Positions 13,901-27,139 are shown, counted from the first letter of the stretch. The stretch is 64,000 bases of DNA from Amyelois transitella (GCF_032362555.1 NC_083505.1:5509501-5573500), one strand, 5' to 3'. Numbers and translations: made by a program. Notes: a model not told the origin generated them from the letters alone.

Positions 13901-15372
13901 CAATGTTAAAATATATTTCAACATAATAAAATAAACCACTAAAACAATAATCAATGAAAATCTTAAGTATAAAGCATATTGAAAAATAGCTGATACACTG
14001 TGTGGGATGAAAATTTGACGCACAACTTTTCTTTCATGTGTCAAGAAACTTTTTTACAGACGTCGACTAATGTCGTGACGAATTGTTAATTTAGAATTAA
14101 GATGTTTACATACGACATGTTTTTACGCTTATGTGCGAAAATATAATTCTTATGTAGTTTAACTATTTCCTATTTACATACGTGTTAGTTATTTAATTTT
14201 TGAAATGTAAACATGTTTTTAGTGTTTCATGAAATTAATTATGTTTAAACCTAAATCTCTTTATCTTGTTCTATTTTGTCCTGCACTCGAAAAACTGAAA
14301 ACGGGTATTCTCCTGTATTTTATCACAAAGGCCATCCATACCTCACCAATCACCAAACATATCACTCGCATGTCGAAACAAACTTTCCGTGACGTCGCGT
14401 TGTCGTAAATTACTATAAAATTGACCGTGTTATGAGAGCAAGGAACGCTTTATGAAAGTTACAGGTAATTTTAACATTTACGATACTTTGCTTTTGACAC
14501 TTTATAAATCGTTATAACACTAACGAGTGTTTCCCAGAAGCGTGGGAGTGTGCAGTCACGTAATGTAGGTCGCCTTCGCTGAAAGGGGAAAAATCCACGC
14601 GGCAACCAATGTATTTGACATTATTGTTATTTATGCTACCAAACTCTTAAAAAGTCGCAGCCCGAAACGAAGTGATTCGTTGTAATGAACATATTTTCAA
14701 GATGTCACTTTTTCACACTTTGCCCTACTTTGGGCAATAGGCATTTATCATGAATCCTATCGAAATCGTTCAATTATTTAAAAATCATAAGAGTTCCTAT
14801 GAGAATTTTCTGAGATTGCATGTACGATTTTTTTTTCCTTTTTTACCTATAAATTTCAGGACAGAATGTTGGACAGGACCGATAAGAAAAAATACATACA
14901 TAAAATCACGCCTCTTTCCCGGAGGGGTACTAGACTACCTCTTTCCACTTGCCACGATCTCTGCATACTTCCATAAGAAAAAATATTATTCAGTATTCTA
15001 TGTTAAATCCTAATTCCTTTAGTAACATTAGAATTTATTATGTAAAAAGGGTATATTACTTGCCAGCTTTGAATATTAATTTTCATTGTGAAGGAAAGTC
15101 GATAAACAACTGTTAAATAATGTATGTTCTTATAATATGTAAACTGAGTCGGTGCACTATTTTATTGATGAGCACATACATTACCAAAGTCAAGAGGTTA
15201 ATTTAATCAACTCATTCATTTAGTGCCATTCGTAGAAATAAATTGTTTTCATAAGAATAATTACACGCACAACATACCTACTACTTATAGAAAACAAATC
15301 TGAAACTATGTTTAATAAATTTTAGAAATTGAAACCAGTTTTGCAATTTTAAAACACATATTTGCAAAAAAA
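10919..15372. other. AT-rich stretch with retrotransposon-tail fragments
   Basis: No gene can be supported. Two short copies of a dispersed repeat lie at about 11930-12000 and 14891-14972; the second has 'aaatcacgcctctttcccgg' and 'ccacttgccacgatctctgc'. They match the 3' end of the element better preserved at 28527-28898. A frame at 13071-13376 has a potential donor 'cttcag|gtaaaac' but no recognisable domain and a poor acceptor. Confidence 0.5.
14891..14972 (-). mobile_element. Fragment of a non-LTR retrotransposon 3' end
   Basis: This 82-bp segment repeats almost word for word the sequence at 28557-28632: 'taaaatcacgcctctttccc', 'ggagggg', 'ctttccacttgccacgatct', 'ctgcatacttcc'. At the longer copy the minus strand encodes a retrotransposon-like C-terminus, so this is a 5'-truncated copy inserted in the same sense. 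Confidence 0.55.
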
Positions 15373-15577
15373 TAGCTAACTGGATTCGGTCTGCGACTTC
15401 GTCCGTGTTGATTCTTTATTTTTCAATAAAAAGTAGCCTATGATTTTCCTCATGGTCAACTATATCTCTGTACCAAATATCATCAAAATCGATTAAGTGG
15501 TTTAGCCGTGAAAACGTAATAGACAGACAAAGTTGACAAAGTTACTTTCGCATGTATAATACTTATTAGTAGGGTTT
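15373..15577. repeat. Dispersed lepidopteran repeat
   Basis: It carries the typical words 'tctgcgacttcgtccgtg', 'aaaaagtagcctatgatttt', 'aatcgattaagtggtttagc' and 'gtgaaaacgtaatagacaga', then 'actttcgcatgtataata'. This pattern is common in introns and intergenic DNA of moths and butterflies and belongs to a short non-coding element. The ends are approximate. Confidence 0.6.
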
Positions 15578-15825
15578 TTATCGTTGCGATGCTCAGATTG
15601 TACCTACGTAGGTACGGTCGCGTTCATAATTGCAGTCATAGTTCGCAAAACTTTATAGCTTGCAGTCACCGCTGTCACTCACACATTCACACAAATAACA
15701 CAATAAACAACAAGCGGTTAAGCGTTGGGTAACGCGCCATCAAGAAGAGGGTAGTGTAAAAAGTCGACCGCGCAGCGGCCGTCGTCCGCTTATCAACACA
15801 GCGACACGCCACACAGCGGAGATCC

Positions 15826-16397
15826 ATGGTGGAACAGTACGAAAATAATGGCTTCATACCGAGCAGAACATTTGCGGAACAGTTCGACACATCAGTGGTT
15901 ACTGTTCGTCGAGTTTGCACCGTGAGGGACTATTCCACAGACAGCCAGCAAGAAAGCCGTATTTATCCGAAATAAATAAGCAAAAACATTTAGAATTTGC
16001 TCGGCAGTATTTGGATTTTGAATGGAACACGGCGATATTTACGGACAAAAAGTTCGTTTACGTCATCGCAACACGGTAGGCTTCATTTATGGCGAAGAAA
16101 TGCAACTCGGTATGAAGAAAAAAATATTGTGCCAAATATGGAGTCTGGACGCATATCTGTAAATATGTGGGGCTGGATGAGTGCTGCTGGACCTGGGGAA
16201 CAGGTGTGGATAGCAGGATGCGCTACAGCTGCTCATTATGTGCAAGTGCTGCAAGAAACCATGTTACCAACTGTGCGGTGTATTTATCCGATTGATGATA
16301 TGCAATATCATTTGTGCAAGACAACTACCCTGTGTATCGAGTCCATATAGTGCGTAAAAGGTTCTGCCAGTTTATATTAAAACTACTACTTAGATAG
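15826..16397 (+). pseudogene. Degenerate Tc1-like (mariner superfamily) transposase
   Basis: The relic opens with ATG at 15826 and a helix-turn-helix-like start (MVEQYENNGFIPSRTFAEQF), then meets a stop near 15973. Another frame continues with LEFARQYLDFEW, a segment equivalent to 'FTDEK' around the first catalytic Asp, then LHLWRRNATRYEEKN and SGRISVNMWGWMSAAGPGEQ. After a shift near 16310 a further frame gives QDNYPVYRVHIVRK, which holds the second catalytic Asp in the usual QDN context. Several breaks and the loss of the C-terminal catalytic Glu region make it inactive. No terminal inverted repeats were found. Family assignment rests on the order of these motifs. Confidence 0.75.
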
Positions 16398-16802
16398 TAT
16401 TTTAAGGACAGCTTCAATATCTTTTCTTTATGAAAACGAATAATTAAGCTGTAACCTTAATAACAGGAGATAGGTAAATTAGTGTAATATGCTGTATGTA
16501 TACCTTTATATAATCATCAATATGTAAACAAAACTATAGGTAAACTGTTTCAATAAAATTTACTAATTTTAATTATTGAGTGTTTTATTTTGCTCCCTCT
16601 TGTTTAATATTTCTTGCTGATTTCCGTGTTTGAAGACACGGGTATCGTAATTCTTAGATATCAGTTAGTTAGTTAGTCAGTCAGTTACTTAGTTCAAATG
16701 GCACCTTGAAACATTAAAAATTGTCAGTAACAATATATATTTTTTTTTTAATAGACAGAAATTCCTTGAATAACTTCGGAATCCGCTAGTAACTAGAACA
16801 AG

Positions 16803-16857
16803 CGAGTGTGAGCAAGCGAGATTATCTAATATATCTTAGATCTCACTTGCTCACACG
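16803..16857. repeat. Imperfect inverted repeat, about 18-20-bp arms
   Basis: The left arm 16803-16822 (cgagtgtgagcaagcgagat) and right arm 16840-16857 (atctcacttgctcacacg) are complementary apart from one or two differences, with a 17-nt AT-rich loop. It may be the fused ends of a small transposon. Confidence 0.75.
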
Positions 16858-19800
16858 AAGTAATAAAATTGCTACCCAATAACTTTCAAAGGAACCACTA
16901 CCTATGTTAGGGTCGTGTGCAGACAAACTTTCAACACACATAAGACATAAGTCTGGCAGTCGCAGGCTTCCCTCTATAGGCAAATCTTATGCAAATAATG
17001 AGAGACGACGATATCTCGATCGACAATTATCGGGCCCAGTTCGGCCATCGTTGATTACCCTCTCTTTCTGTTTTGTTATGTTATATGTCATAGAATAATA
17101 AACTGTTTTACTTAGTAATCATTGGTATTAAAGACCGTATTCATTTGAAGGAATATTTATTCTTTTTAAATATGCATGTGTGTGTGTATCTAGTGGAACC
17201 ACAGTGCACGCTATTTTAACCCGTAAGAATTTTAAAACTATGACTGCAGATATGAACGCGATCGTACGTACTTACGCATTGAACACAGAAATAGCCAGCA
17301 ATTACACTTGTGACTTGTGAAATCAGTCGGAGCCATCAAGTTTCCGTCGACAAATACTCGCTTCCCTTCATAAATCGCTTCTCCGCTTTCGAGTTTGTTG
17401 ACTCTCCGAAACATTTCACTTTTTTCGTCTCGAAACTGGCTCCTTAACCCACCAGTCTTCAGTTACGTGGCCATTGCATAACTAAACCTGTTCGCGATTG
17501 ATTAAGCAGACCTTTATTTGGTTTTTGTTCAATTGTTTTTTATAGTCGCAGAATCGTGTAACAATTATTTAATTAGGCACCTATGCTTTAAAATAAATAA
17601 AGTTAAATTTAGTACTTTCTACCTTTGAAAGTAATCATTCAGAAGGATTTTAATACTAGAAAATAGTCATAAAAGTATAAATAATTTTTATTTAAATAAT
17701 ATTGTATCCAATTATAACTCCTGCAACAGATAAAAGTTTCTCTTCGCGTAAAAACAAAACCCACTTTCAATAGATATTAGTCATTTATATTTCATGAAAT
17801 ATCTGTCAAAAACCACTTTCTTAATTTTATGTTAAGAGCTTGAGACAAATTATAATCCAATCTTTCCTTTTAAAAGCTCCTGCATATGAAAATATCTAAA
17901 TGCAAATGAGTTTGCTTTTGAATATCTGTATTAGTAATGACCTGGACGATGCAAGCCGGTAAAGTTGCAATGTCACGGCGCTAGCAGTGTTAGCCGCCGT
18001 GTGTGCGGGAGAAAGTATTGCACACACATCTCGTGAGTTGTGGTGTCTCTCGCAGATGCTGACTGCCGTGTCTCGACTCTAAACCAAAAATAACCTAACT
18101 AAATCTAGAAGAGTAACTAATGTTTTCTAAAACTAAGAATTTGAGTTATAGTATGTTAATTGAATTTGAGTTAAGTTCTTGTTAGCAGTGAGATATGTTT
18201 TGGTCCGTCCGTGACCAAACAAAATAAACGCAGAACATTAACACAAGTAGAATAAAAGTAAAAATAAGAAGAACCTTTGTTGAGAACAATTACTTTGTGA
18301 AAACAATTTCATGGATAAATAGAAGTAAATTTGAATGGGTTACCAACCGGCCTTTGAATTATCTAGTATAAATTCCTTCCCCTGTCTTATTTGTAAATTC
18401 GTATCTTCCTATCTACAATTTCTTTCTAAAAACAGCACACTCTATATCATTTTTATTGTAAATTTGAGATAATTATATAAGGTCGCGTGTCCAAAATGAG
18501 CAGGACGCCTGTAATACTCTAATGTTTGTTTATTTACATTTATGTCTACGAGATAATAATATTAGCGGTTAGCACATGCAACCTTGCATAAATTGAACAA
18601 TCATGTTCCAAATTGAACACTTCGGAATAATGGATAAAAATAAGATACAACATGCAATCTTTTCGTTTATTTGGACTGAGTAAACTGACCTAGTGTGGCA
18701 AAACATTGTGTGATGTACAAATATTTATTAGTGTATTGAAATAGTTCAGAAACTGGGATGAAAGATAACTAACCGGTTTTGATATAATTAGGATGAGGTT
18801 ATTAGCTCTTGGGATGTATCGGCCATTAGATCGCCTCATCCGCAATCATATATTTTAGGTCACAGCTCCTGGTAGTGATGGCACCCCTCCTAATTCAATA
18901 GCGAAACTAATAAGGCACCAGTATGTTCACTTTGTCACAACCTAATTTAATTTGTATCGAAGCACCATAACCTCGTAACTTAATTGTTGTGGATTAAATG
19001 GTCACTTAGATCGAGAGAATCCCGAAAACTATATACATACCACTCTTTCGTTACTTCTACTGAGTGACTGACATAGTAGCAGCTTAAACCATGAGCACCA
19101 GGGTCAGGGAGACTTGAAAGGTACGTTGTTTCCTAAAAATGTTATACTAGTTTCCTTTTCCTTTTCTCTTTGTTATAATTAGTAGTGTTAAATTAATTTC
19201 ATTCAACAAAATTTTAATAAAAATTTTGATAAATCATATGATGAAATATAAAATTTAATTGTCTAGGGCATACTCTTACTCATAAGAGTATGAAAAGATT
19301 TCCCAAAATTTGTGCGGGAACTGTTCAGAACCGCGGTCTAGTCTTTAAAAAAAGTCGCACAACTGTCACACTTAAAATAAATTTACAGGAAAGTATCCAT
19401 AAAAAGATCATAAATTTTAATTATTTTCATAGTTTATGTTTAATAAGTAAACAAACTTTTTATTACTAGTAAAAAAGACATCAACGCTCTAACATGTTAA
19501 GTACCTTGACACACATTATAAAAATTAGCCAACATTTCATACTTCAAAAAAGTTTTACAAATCTGGCGAGTATTTAAATTCTAGAAAATCCTTAACGTTA
19601 TTATACTATTCTGTATCAGGATTAAAAGAGATCAGTTGAAATTTTTAAATTATGTTAAGAACTCATAAATCATCAAAACCGACCTTCGACACCCGCATCC
19701 AAGTTTACAGTTGGATATTAATAATGCGTCAGGTGTAAGAAAACGGCCAAGGTTGCTGCACTGATATGAGAAGTTGCAGTCACCTCACCAGTATAAATAA

Positions 19801-22800
19801 GGCACTACATATTTAATATAATATATTATGTATTAATGTAAGATTAACTGTATTTTTGTCAAACCTTTATAAGTAGACAAAGAGTTCTCTTTAAAAAAAG
19901 CGAAAGGCAAAACAATCAATGGAACCAATTTAAGTGGATAATAAAAAATAATATCTCTTTTTAAGGAAAAAACCATAAAGGTATTTAAAGGTAGGTAGGA
20001 TTTTTAATTAACACTGTATTTAAAATAAGAATTAGTACAAGTAATCAAACCCAAAGGTTAAGTCAAAACTAGCCTCGTCAGATGTTAACCCGATGATGTT
20101 ATACCAGTAATGATTATAATAACCCCGCACTCTGATTCACGACACGCAGCCTGTTATGGGATATTAGTCATCGTGAAATATAACTGTTAGCTTCTCTAAG
20201 TTTCTGACGCTCACTATGAGCCATTGTAACAAAAGGTCACAAAAGCGGTCGCGACTCAGGGTCAGAGGCCCGGGATTAGTAATGGACAGCAATAAATCTT
20301 CATTCAACTTTCTTTTCTCGCTCGACATCTTTATGATCTCTCAGGTGGGAACTATTGCGAGTTTTCTCCAAATGTTTTTATTGTGTGTAAAAATATTAAG
20401 ACATGGGTTGAGATGAAGGATCTCAATGAAGCTATTTAACATAACATTTAGTTAGGTGCGTTCTTCGTTTCACCTTGTAATTAAATATAATTACAAGTAC
20501 CTAACTTCTGCGTATCGCATATATTTTCATATAGGTAACCTTATTAATATTTCTGGTAATTAACACCTGGAGATAAATTAAAGTTGACAAAAGGATCATA
20601 TCACTAAATTATCAGAAGTTTAACGTTTGTGTGGCACACTGCCCTAGATATTTGCAGATGACGCGAGACAATGCACAATAGTTCGCGTGCTAACATGTTA
20701 GCAATGATACCAGTATTCAGACCATTCATTAAACATGTTTACATTCTACACTAACACTCTATTATTGCATTAATTATTCCGAAGTTAACAAACACTATGG
20801 AAGCTATATTAAAACAATTATCGGTTTGGATGGGTGCTCGCCAATTGTTACTCTGGCTTTATGAATTTCTCTAATTAGCCCCGACCAATTTCACAGAATG
20901 CCAGAAACATCATAAATAAATCATGGCAGAACTCCTTTTCGTCCTTTTTTAGATTGATTATTCAGATTAAAAGGAAAACAAAGCAAGTTGTAACGAGATT
21001 GTCGCACATTTGTAAAGTCGTTACCGTAAATGGGGCGGTGACCGAGAATAAAGCACAGCACAAACCCAATCCCGCTGCCCGCACGACGGTTTGCGCTCTG
21101 TTTCATCTGCACAATAACTCACTTCTCCTGTTAATCTGATCCTCACTGAGATTACTCTTAGTAACTCCCCAGACCAACTATTTCAGTGGCCAGGAGATAA
21201 TTAAATGAAGTTTTAAAGTTAATCTCTTTATTTCTCGAGAAAAGATAACATCAACGAAATATCTACAACACATACTTATCACCACAGATCCATCTAACTT
21301 TTCACCTGCAGTAAAAGTGAATAGCTTCTCACGAAATCTAACTTCTCATTCGGAATACTGATTTCTTTATCTGGTTGAATACTTTCGCCATTCATTTGGC
21401 AAATGATTTGTTTTCAAATAAATTTAATTTAAAAAACCAAAGATAAGTTGATTATATAATCAACACACATATGTGTCTGTCCGAAACATAAAAAGTAATT
21501 AAATGAGAATAATCATTAACGACTTCAGTGAAACGTTACTGAAATTTTACTAAGTATAAGATATACCTACGCTAAATCAAAGACGTTTTTAAATGTGCAT
21601 AGAAAGTTTTGATTTCTATTTGCAAGTTTTGTATATATCTCCCACGTCCACGATTCCCAGTAAGTAGGTATATTGCAGCATAAAGGAAAGAACATGTTAG
21701 TATTTGTTACCTACTTATCCGAAGTTACCAATAGTAGACTTAAGTATACTTTTTACTATCAATAGTATCAAAAATGGCTATTTCTTTTGACAATTATTGG
21801 GTATAAAGAGAGATTGATTGCAGGCGTCATTTAAAATTAGGTTTTAATTTAAAAACGTGGACTATGGATGTACTTAGTTCTATGTTATCTAGGCGCATAA
21901 TAAACACTGAAATCTGAGACACTTCCACATTATGAATCGTTGATAAATCATTAACATTCCCAATAATTAGAGACAAAATATTTCCTCCAGTTTCCGTGTT
22001 TATCTTTACAATGTCACAGCTGCAGGCTGCAGCCTTTACTAGGTCAACTCGGTGCTCGATCGCCCTTGGCCCATATATTGCGAGGGATTTGGGTCGAGAG
22101 CCGACCCGGCCCGTACGCCACGGAACCTATCGAGAGTGGAGATCGCTGATACGATATCTAATACTTTCGTCCTTCATATGTTTGGGCGTAAGTACGTAAA
22201 ATTAGGTATGACAAAGTCGACAAAATTGTACTAAGGTTATTGAATTTAAATAATATGCGTCATTAAGTAAACTTGTATGAGTAGTGTGAGAGATTTAATT
22301 GGTAATTTTTTTTTCATCATTTCTCTTAATAGTAAACAAACAAAAAGACGAAGTTGATATAGGTATTTTGGTTAGCTATGTGGCAGATACGAAGGCCCTA
22401 CCCAGTTTTTGTTAAATGTAATATTGTGGTCGAAAAGGAATTTTGACATGAATATTTATTATACTTAATTTGATCTTAGGACCTCGCGTAAAATTTATAA
22501 AGCACATTTTAACAATCCCGAATTTAGTTACACTATAGCATACATTTTTTAATTTTATTTTCTTAAACACTGGACATTTACCCACAAGGCACAAGAAAGC
22601 CGTGTGCAAAAGTAACTAAAATAAACAGAGTAGGAGTTGCTCTAATAAATAATAGAATTGACTTCAGCAATACTCGTATTTAGCCATTTTTACTTTGACA
22701 TGGTATATATATGCTTTATAAACAAATAAAATTATGTTTTCTATATTAAGCCTATTCTATATCATGTACATAAACTACATTAGGTTTAATGTATAATTAA

Positions 22801-23732
22801 ACGAAGATATAAAAGATTTCTATAAAATTCTTATAACGCTTTTAATCCGCCTTTGCTAATCATTGGTATATTCAAGTTGTAATAAATACCCCCTGAAAGT
22901 TAATATAAAACCTATAATAGTATAACTAGCTTCGCTTCTAGAGTAATTTCGGGAAAATATTAGCCCTTGTTTTCCCTAAAGGTGTCTGTTTGTTTGTCAA
23001 TTAAGATCAAAATCAATCCAGTAGTTTTATAACAAAAAAGTACAAATCAGTTTTCTTTATAAAATTAGCTGCTCTTGAAGAGTAGTTATTTAAGCGACGC
23101 TTTCATTTGTATCGTTAATTGTTGCCACACTTCTCCTGGTGATTGTCTTGGTGACATCCTCTCCCTGAGGATGTGCCCAGGGTCCGCTTAAGACTATAAT
23201 CCTAAAATGGGTAAATTGTATCTCTTGATGAAGGTACTTAAATGCGATTCCCGTATCTTTTCAAGGGACCTAAATACGGCATTAATTATATCGATCTTTG
23301 GTACACAAACCGTCAAGATTAAGTATGCACCCCCTTTATTGGCCGTGTGTACCATAACCTATGATTAAATAGAAACGGCAAGGACGAGTCGGGCTCGCGC
23401 ACAAAGGGTTCCGTACCATCATCACTTTTGTTACTTAAATATTTTTTTTTATATTCACGTTTCTATCGTTTATACAAATCGACCAAAATTGGTTAAAAAA
23501 TTCTTTTTTGTATGTGAGCCGTTTTTTAATATTATTGATATTTAAATATTTATTTTGAAATGTAATATACAAGCGTCTCCCTGTTACCTATATATATGTA
23601 TTGAGCAAAAAACACGTTTATTGTATGGGGTTTAATTAATTATGAAAAACTTATTTATACTTGAAAGAATATTTTGACCTAATTTGACCGCATCGACGGA
23701 AATTCTTGAGGTTAAATCGGTTTTGGCAAAAA

Positions 23733-23830
23733 GCTGAATAAGATAAAATTCCCGCGGGAGCGGTAGATAACGGAACGATCAATAAATTTTTCGTTTCAAG
23801 CGGGCGGAGCCGCGGCCGCTCTCTAGTACG
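23733..23830 (+). repeat. Dispersed repeat ending in a GC-rich block and CTAGTA
   Basis: It starts near 'aaaattcccgcgggagcggt', continues through 'gataacggaacgatcaa' and ends in 'gggcggagccgcggccgctc' followed by 'tctagta'. The first part recurs near 8570 and 34470, where 'ggaatggaaattaacgg' or a close form is present. The CTAGT end is Helitron-like. Confidence 0.45.
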
Positions 23831-23915
23831 CCTATATAAATGTATGTACCACAATAAAGATCTAATAATAATTGAAGAATCATCGTATGGAAAACAAATA
23901 AATGTTTCATTTCAG

Positions 23916-23966
23916 AAGATAGCTCTTCCCATCACGATGGGCCACAGGACAGTGATTTATTAGTAG
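23916..23966 (+). other. Exon-like island with strong splice sites, unassigned
   Basis: The 51-nt segment follows 'aatgtttcatttcag', a good acceptor with a pyrimidine run, and precedes 'gtgaga', a good donor. One frame is open with an acidic, protein-like peptide (DSSSHHDGPQDSDLLV). It has two leading nucleotides and one trailing nucleotide, so it is a symmetric phase-1 cassette candidate. It lies on the strand opposite the kinase exon at 24479-24656, so it would belong to a different, overlapping gene. The next exon could not be found. Confidence 0.25.
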
Positions 23967-24478
23967 GTGAGATCAATTTACGCAATAAATAAAGAACGAT
24001 GTGTGAGGAAAGAAACGAACTCATTCTTTTAACATTTTAAAGCAAATCTTTCGTAGACACCCATAATTAAATAGCGTACATAGGAGACTCGACAGCAAGA
24101 GTGAAAGTTGGCTGAACTAATAAAATGTATAATAATGATAAATACACTTATTTTATACCTGACTCCGGTTGCATTTACATTACGCTACTAAAAACCATAA
24201 TGAAGCAAATTTAATGTCTTCTTTGCAGGCCAAACTGAACAAAATCATAAAATAATCGGTTTATAAAATATTATCTCTAGCTCTATAAAATATTCTTTCC
24301 CTTTCTTGTGTTCCCAACTTAGATATAGGTACTATTATAAAAATGCGAAAGTTGGCGCTTTTTTCTTCGCCAATCTAAAAAATCACTCAGCAGCAAATTG
24401 CTTTATTCCTAAAATTAAGCCGTGGGTAAATAAATATACTTAATAAAAGCTACAAACAGCTTTATTTCAAATACTTAC

Positions 24479-24656
24479 CGATTGTTTTTAATATTTGTAA
24501 GTCCTCTAATTCATATTCTTTCTCCTCCTCTGTGTACTCCGACTCCGTCGTGGTAGAATCCTGTTCCTCCGTGGAAGAGGCCACGGACAGCGACCGCACT
24601 TCAGAGCTGAGGTCCGAACTACAGTCCCGCACCAACTTTGCACTGGCCATCATCAT
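24479..24656 (-). CDS. Pka-C3: First coding exon of an AGC kinase, probably Pka-C3 (PRKX homologue)
   Basis: This exon reads from a triplet of ATG codons (24656, 24653, 24650) through a Ser/Glu/Thr-rich leader (SSTEEQDSTTTESEYTEEEK) to YELEDLQILKTIG. It stops at the donor 'atcg|gtaagt' in phase 1, so the last codon starts with G. A segment of the form '(L)(E/D)D(F/L)QILKT(I/V)G' directly precedes the glycine loop GTGTFGRV in PKA-type kinases. An acidic, Ser-rich leader is characteristic of Pka-C3/PRKX rather than the main PKA subunit. The kinase would be cytosolic and cAMP-responsive in that family. No further kinase exon is visible at lower coordinates, so intron 1 would be over 24 kb. Alternatives are another kinase with an 'LLKTIG' start, such as MARK/Par-1. 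The call rests on one short motif. Confidence 0.5.
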
Positions 24657-24840
24657 TATAAAGTTCACTTCACTAATTTCAGAAAAAAGTTTACGTTTAG
24701 TTTTTAAGTTCCAATTTCATTATACCAAACCGCCAAAAATATTTTTTGTTTCTAAATAATTATTTCTTTTTTTAAGTTGTTATTTTAGAAGAGTTTCAAT
24801 GTATTATAATTTTATTCAAATAAAATTAAATCGGTACATA

Positions 24841-24900
24841 TATCGCGATCGCGCGGTCTCGTGGCCCGTAGAGACGTGGAGTCGCGCCCGCGATATTAAT
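24841..24900 (-). promoter_or_regulatory. GC-rich block upstream of the kinase exon, possible promoter
   Basis: A CpG-rich stretch ('tatcgcgatcgcgcggtctc', 'gtggcccgtagagacgtgg', 'agtcgcgcccgcgatatt') stands out from AT-rich surroundings about 200 bp upstream of the ATG at 24656. It holds palindromic 'cgcgatcgcg'. A promoter or 5'UTR role is inferred only from position and composition. Confidence 0.25.
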
Positions 24901-27139
24901 GTCACTGGCGAATGTACAGTCGAACGCAAAATGCGGCATCACGCGGCACGGAGCGATAAATAACATCCTAATAAACCCGCTCATTTCTTTCACGTTTCAT
25001 TTTGCTAACTTGGCATTGTGTCAAATGCATCTTATGTCTGGATTTCTGGAGTGTACTAAAGTTAAAACAACTGAACTGGTTCTGAACAAAATTTTACATC
25101 CTCTTAATTTGCGCTTTGGAAGTGATCGTAGATTTAATTATAAGTTGTCTTGACGTCATTAAGTGTATCATATTTTGTAAATATATTTCTAAACTATAAA
25201 TATTTTCCCACTAACAGGAAAGTGATATTTACATTTCTATCGGTCTACGATACGATATAAAGTATAACCTAAGTCACATTAAAATAAAAATAAAAAGTTG
25301 TTTAAAAAGTTTATTTGATAACAAGCATTAAGTGTTTCTATCACATTTAAAAAATATTGGTACACAACGAATGTTTAATATTAGTATCACTATAATATCC
25401 GATATATTTTCTGCTAGCCTAAGAATAAATACAATTATATTAAAATAAGTATTTTAGATTACATGTATTTACTTATTTTACTGATGTTTAATATAACGGT
25501 AAGTTACCAATATTTGAACAGGCTATTTGAATATGACATTGACCAATATTTTTAATATTGGTAATCATTCAAACAAAAATATACCATAAAAACTTAATCA
25601 TGGTGATACATCCGTAACTACAAGTCACACAGAATAAAAATAGCTTTTGATATCGGCGGACTTAATTGTGATGTTTTAAAAATTAATAAAAAAAAGGAGT
25701 ACATAACCTCATGAATCTTAAAAAATAAACTTCAGTTCTAGCATATACTTGTACACTGTACATCCTCTTACAACAAACAACTGTACAAATAAAAATACTT
25801 GATAAACTGTGTAACTCGGAAAACATATTCGCTCCCGTTCTTAATAACCATAACAAAACTTCAAGCTTTTACCTATTTTAAATTAAAAAACAATATTATA
25901 CATAATGTACAAAATTTCACAACTTAAAAATTAAGGGTTAAAATCAAAAGGGAAATACTTATATTACCCGATACCACATATAACCAAAACTGATGACAAT
26001 TTGAAGCACATCTAATCTGGTCGTCCACATACCAAGAGGAGTATTAACTTTTGGTATTATGGTATCAAATATGTTTTTATTGTCAACTAGCTGTTGCAGG
26101 CAACGCCGTTTGCGTGTTATTGGAAATACGAAGATTAAGGTTATTAAATTTACTCAAATTCGCCAAAATAAATTTCAAGGAAATTTGCCATTACATAGGA
26201 TATAATTTGGATTAACAAAAAATACTTTATACCCCTGAATTCTCACTGCAGCGGAGCCCCAGGGCACATACAGTTGACAACAATTTAATAATCCATACTA
26301 ATATTATATAGAGAAGAAATGATTTATATTTTTGTTTGTTCTGTTAGCGTAGCGTTGTGATAACTTTTGTTAAGACGTCTTCGCGATACCTCCTATAGTT
26401 TAGCTGAGTTGTTCTAGTTCGACATCAGCTGTTCCAGAATCCAAAATAAATTATACCTTATAAGTTGGACATGGTATGTGTATAAGAGCTATACCACAAC
26501 AAAAAAAAACATTCGAATACGTCCGTTCCGGAGATGAATGTGTACACATGAACATACAAACAGACAGATGGTTACTATTTCTTTATCGTAATAAATTATT
26601 TTTTGAAAATACACTCAATGTGCAGGCAAATTTTTTTTTTACAGTTTTTTTATATGTATTGATTGAAGATAATAATAAATCGAAGTAGTATAAAATAGGA
26701 TAAACCCACGCAAAACTCTTTCTTATGTTATCATATTTGAATAGGTATCACTTAAAAATCTTAATAAACAAAATTTACGTACTAAATAATACTTCAACGG
26801 CAATAAAAAAAGAACTTAAACACTAAATAAAAGTTTTTTACTCATATACAACATATCAACAACTTTTCTTATTTTCGGCAAAATATTCTCTTCAATAAAT
26901 CGCATTGTGCATCATGTGTTATTACTACACTTTTTATACAACACAATTTATAAACAACCTGGATAAAATCATTTTATACATTCTGAAAATGTAAGTAAGT
27001 AATAAAGAGAAATGAAACATGAAAAATTAATCCGGAATTTAGTTCCATACAATATGAAACATCCAGGGTGTATATCGAAAATGTAAGGCATTATCCCTTG
27101 GCAGTTCACAGCCGATGCTCATGGTTAATTTTATTTTAA
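24901..27139. other. Intergenic, AT-rich; Helitron relics
   Basis: No gene seen between the kinase exon and the 3' end of the large minus-strand gene. A Helitron-like relic, or two abutting ones, lies at about 26085-26475: 'aactagctgttgcaggcaac' at the left reads as a CTAGT end on the minus strand, and 'tactaatattatatagagaa' near 26297 is a plus-strand start. Confidence 0.5.

Larger units (their letters stand above)
16398..23915. other. AT-rich stretch, repeats only
   Basis: No supportable gene in about 7.5 kb. Visible items are an inverted repeat at 16803-16857, a 10-bp hairpin at 19269-19292 ('catactctta' and its complement around CTCA), a repeat relic at about 22936-23055, 'gtcgggctcgcgcacaaagg' with 'gttccgtacc' at 23385-23420, and an element end at 23733-23830. 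A GC-richer patch near 17960-18075 and another near 20940-21110 show no motif. Confidence 0.5.

Noticed and set aside
20216-20416. Plus-strand 66-codon frame with a hydrophobic stretch
   Set aside because: No splice context, no homology recognised, AT-rich surroundings.
21996-22234. Two overlapping plus-strand frames ending near a gtaagt at 22189
   Set aside because: Different frames of one GC-richer patch, no acceptor and no recognisable domain.
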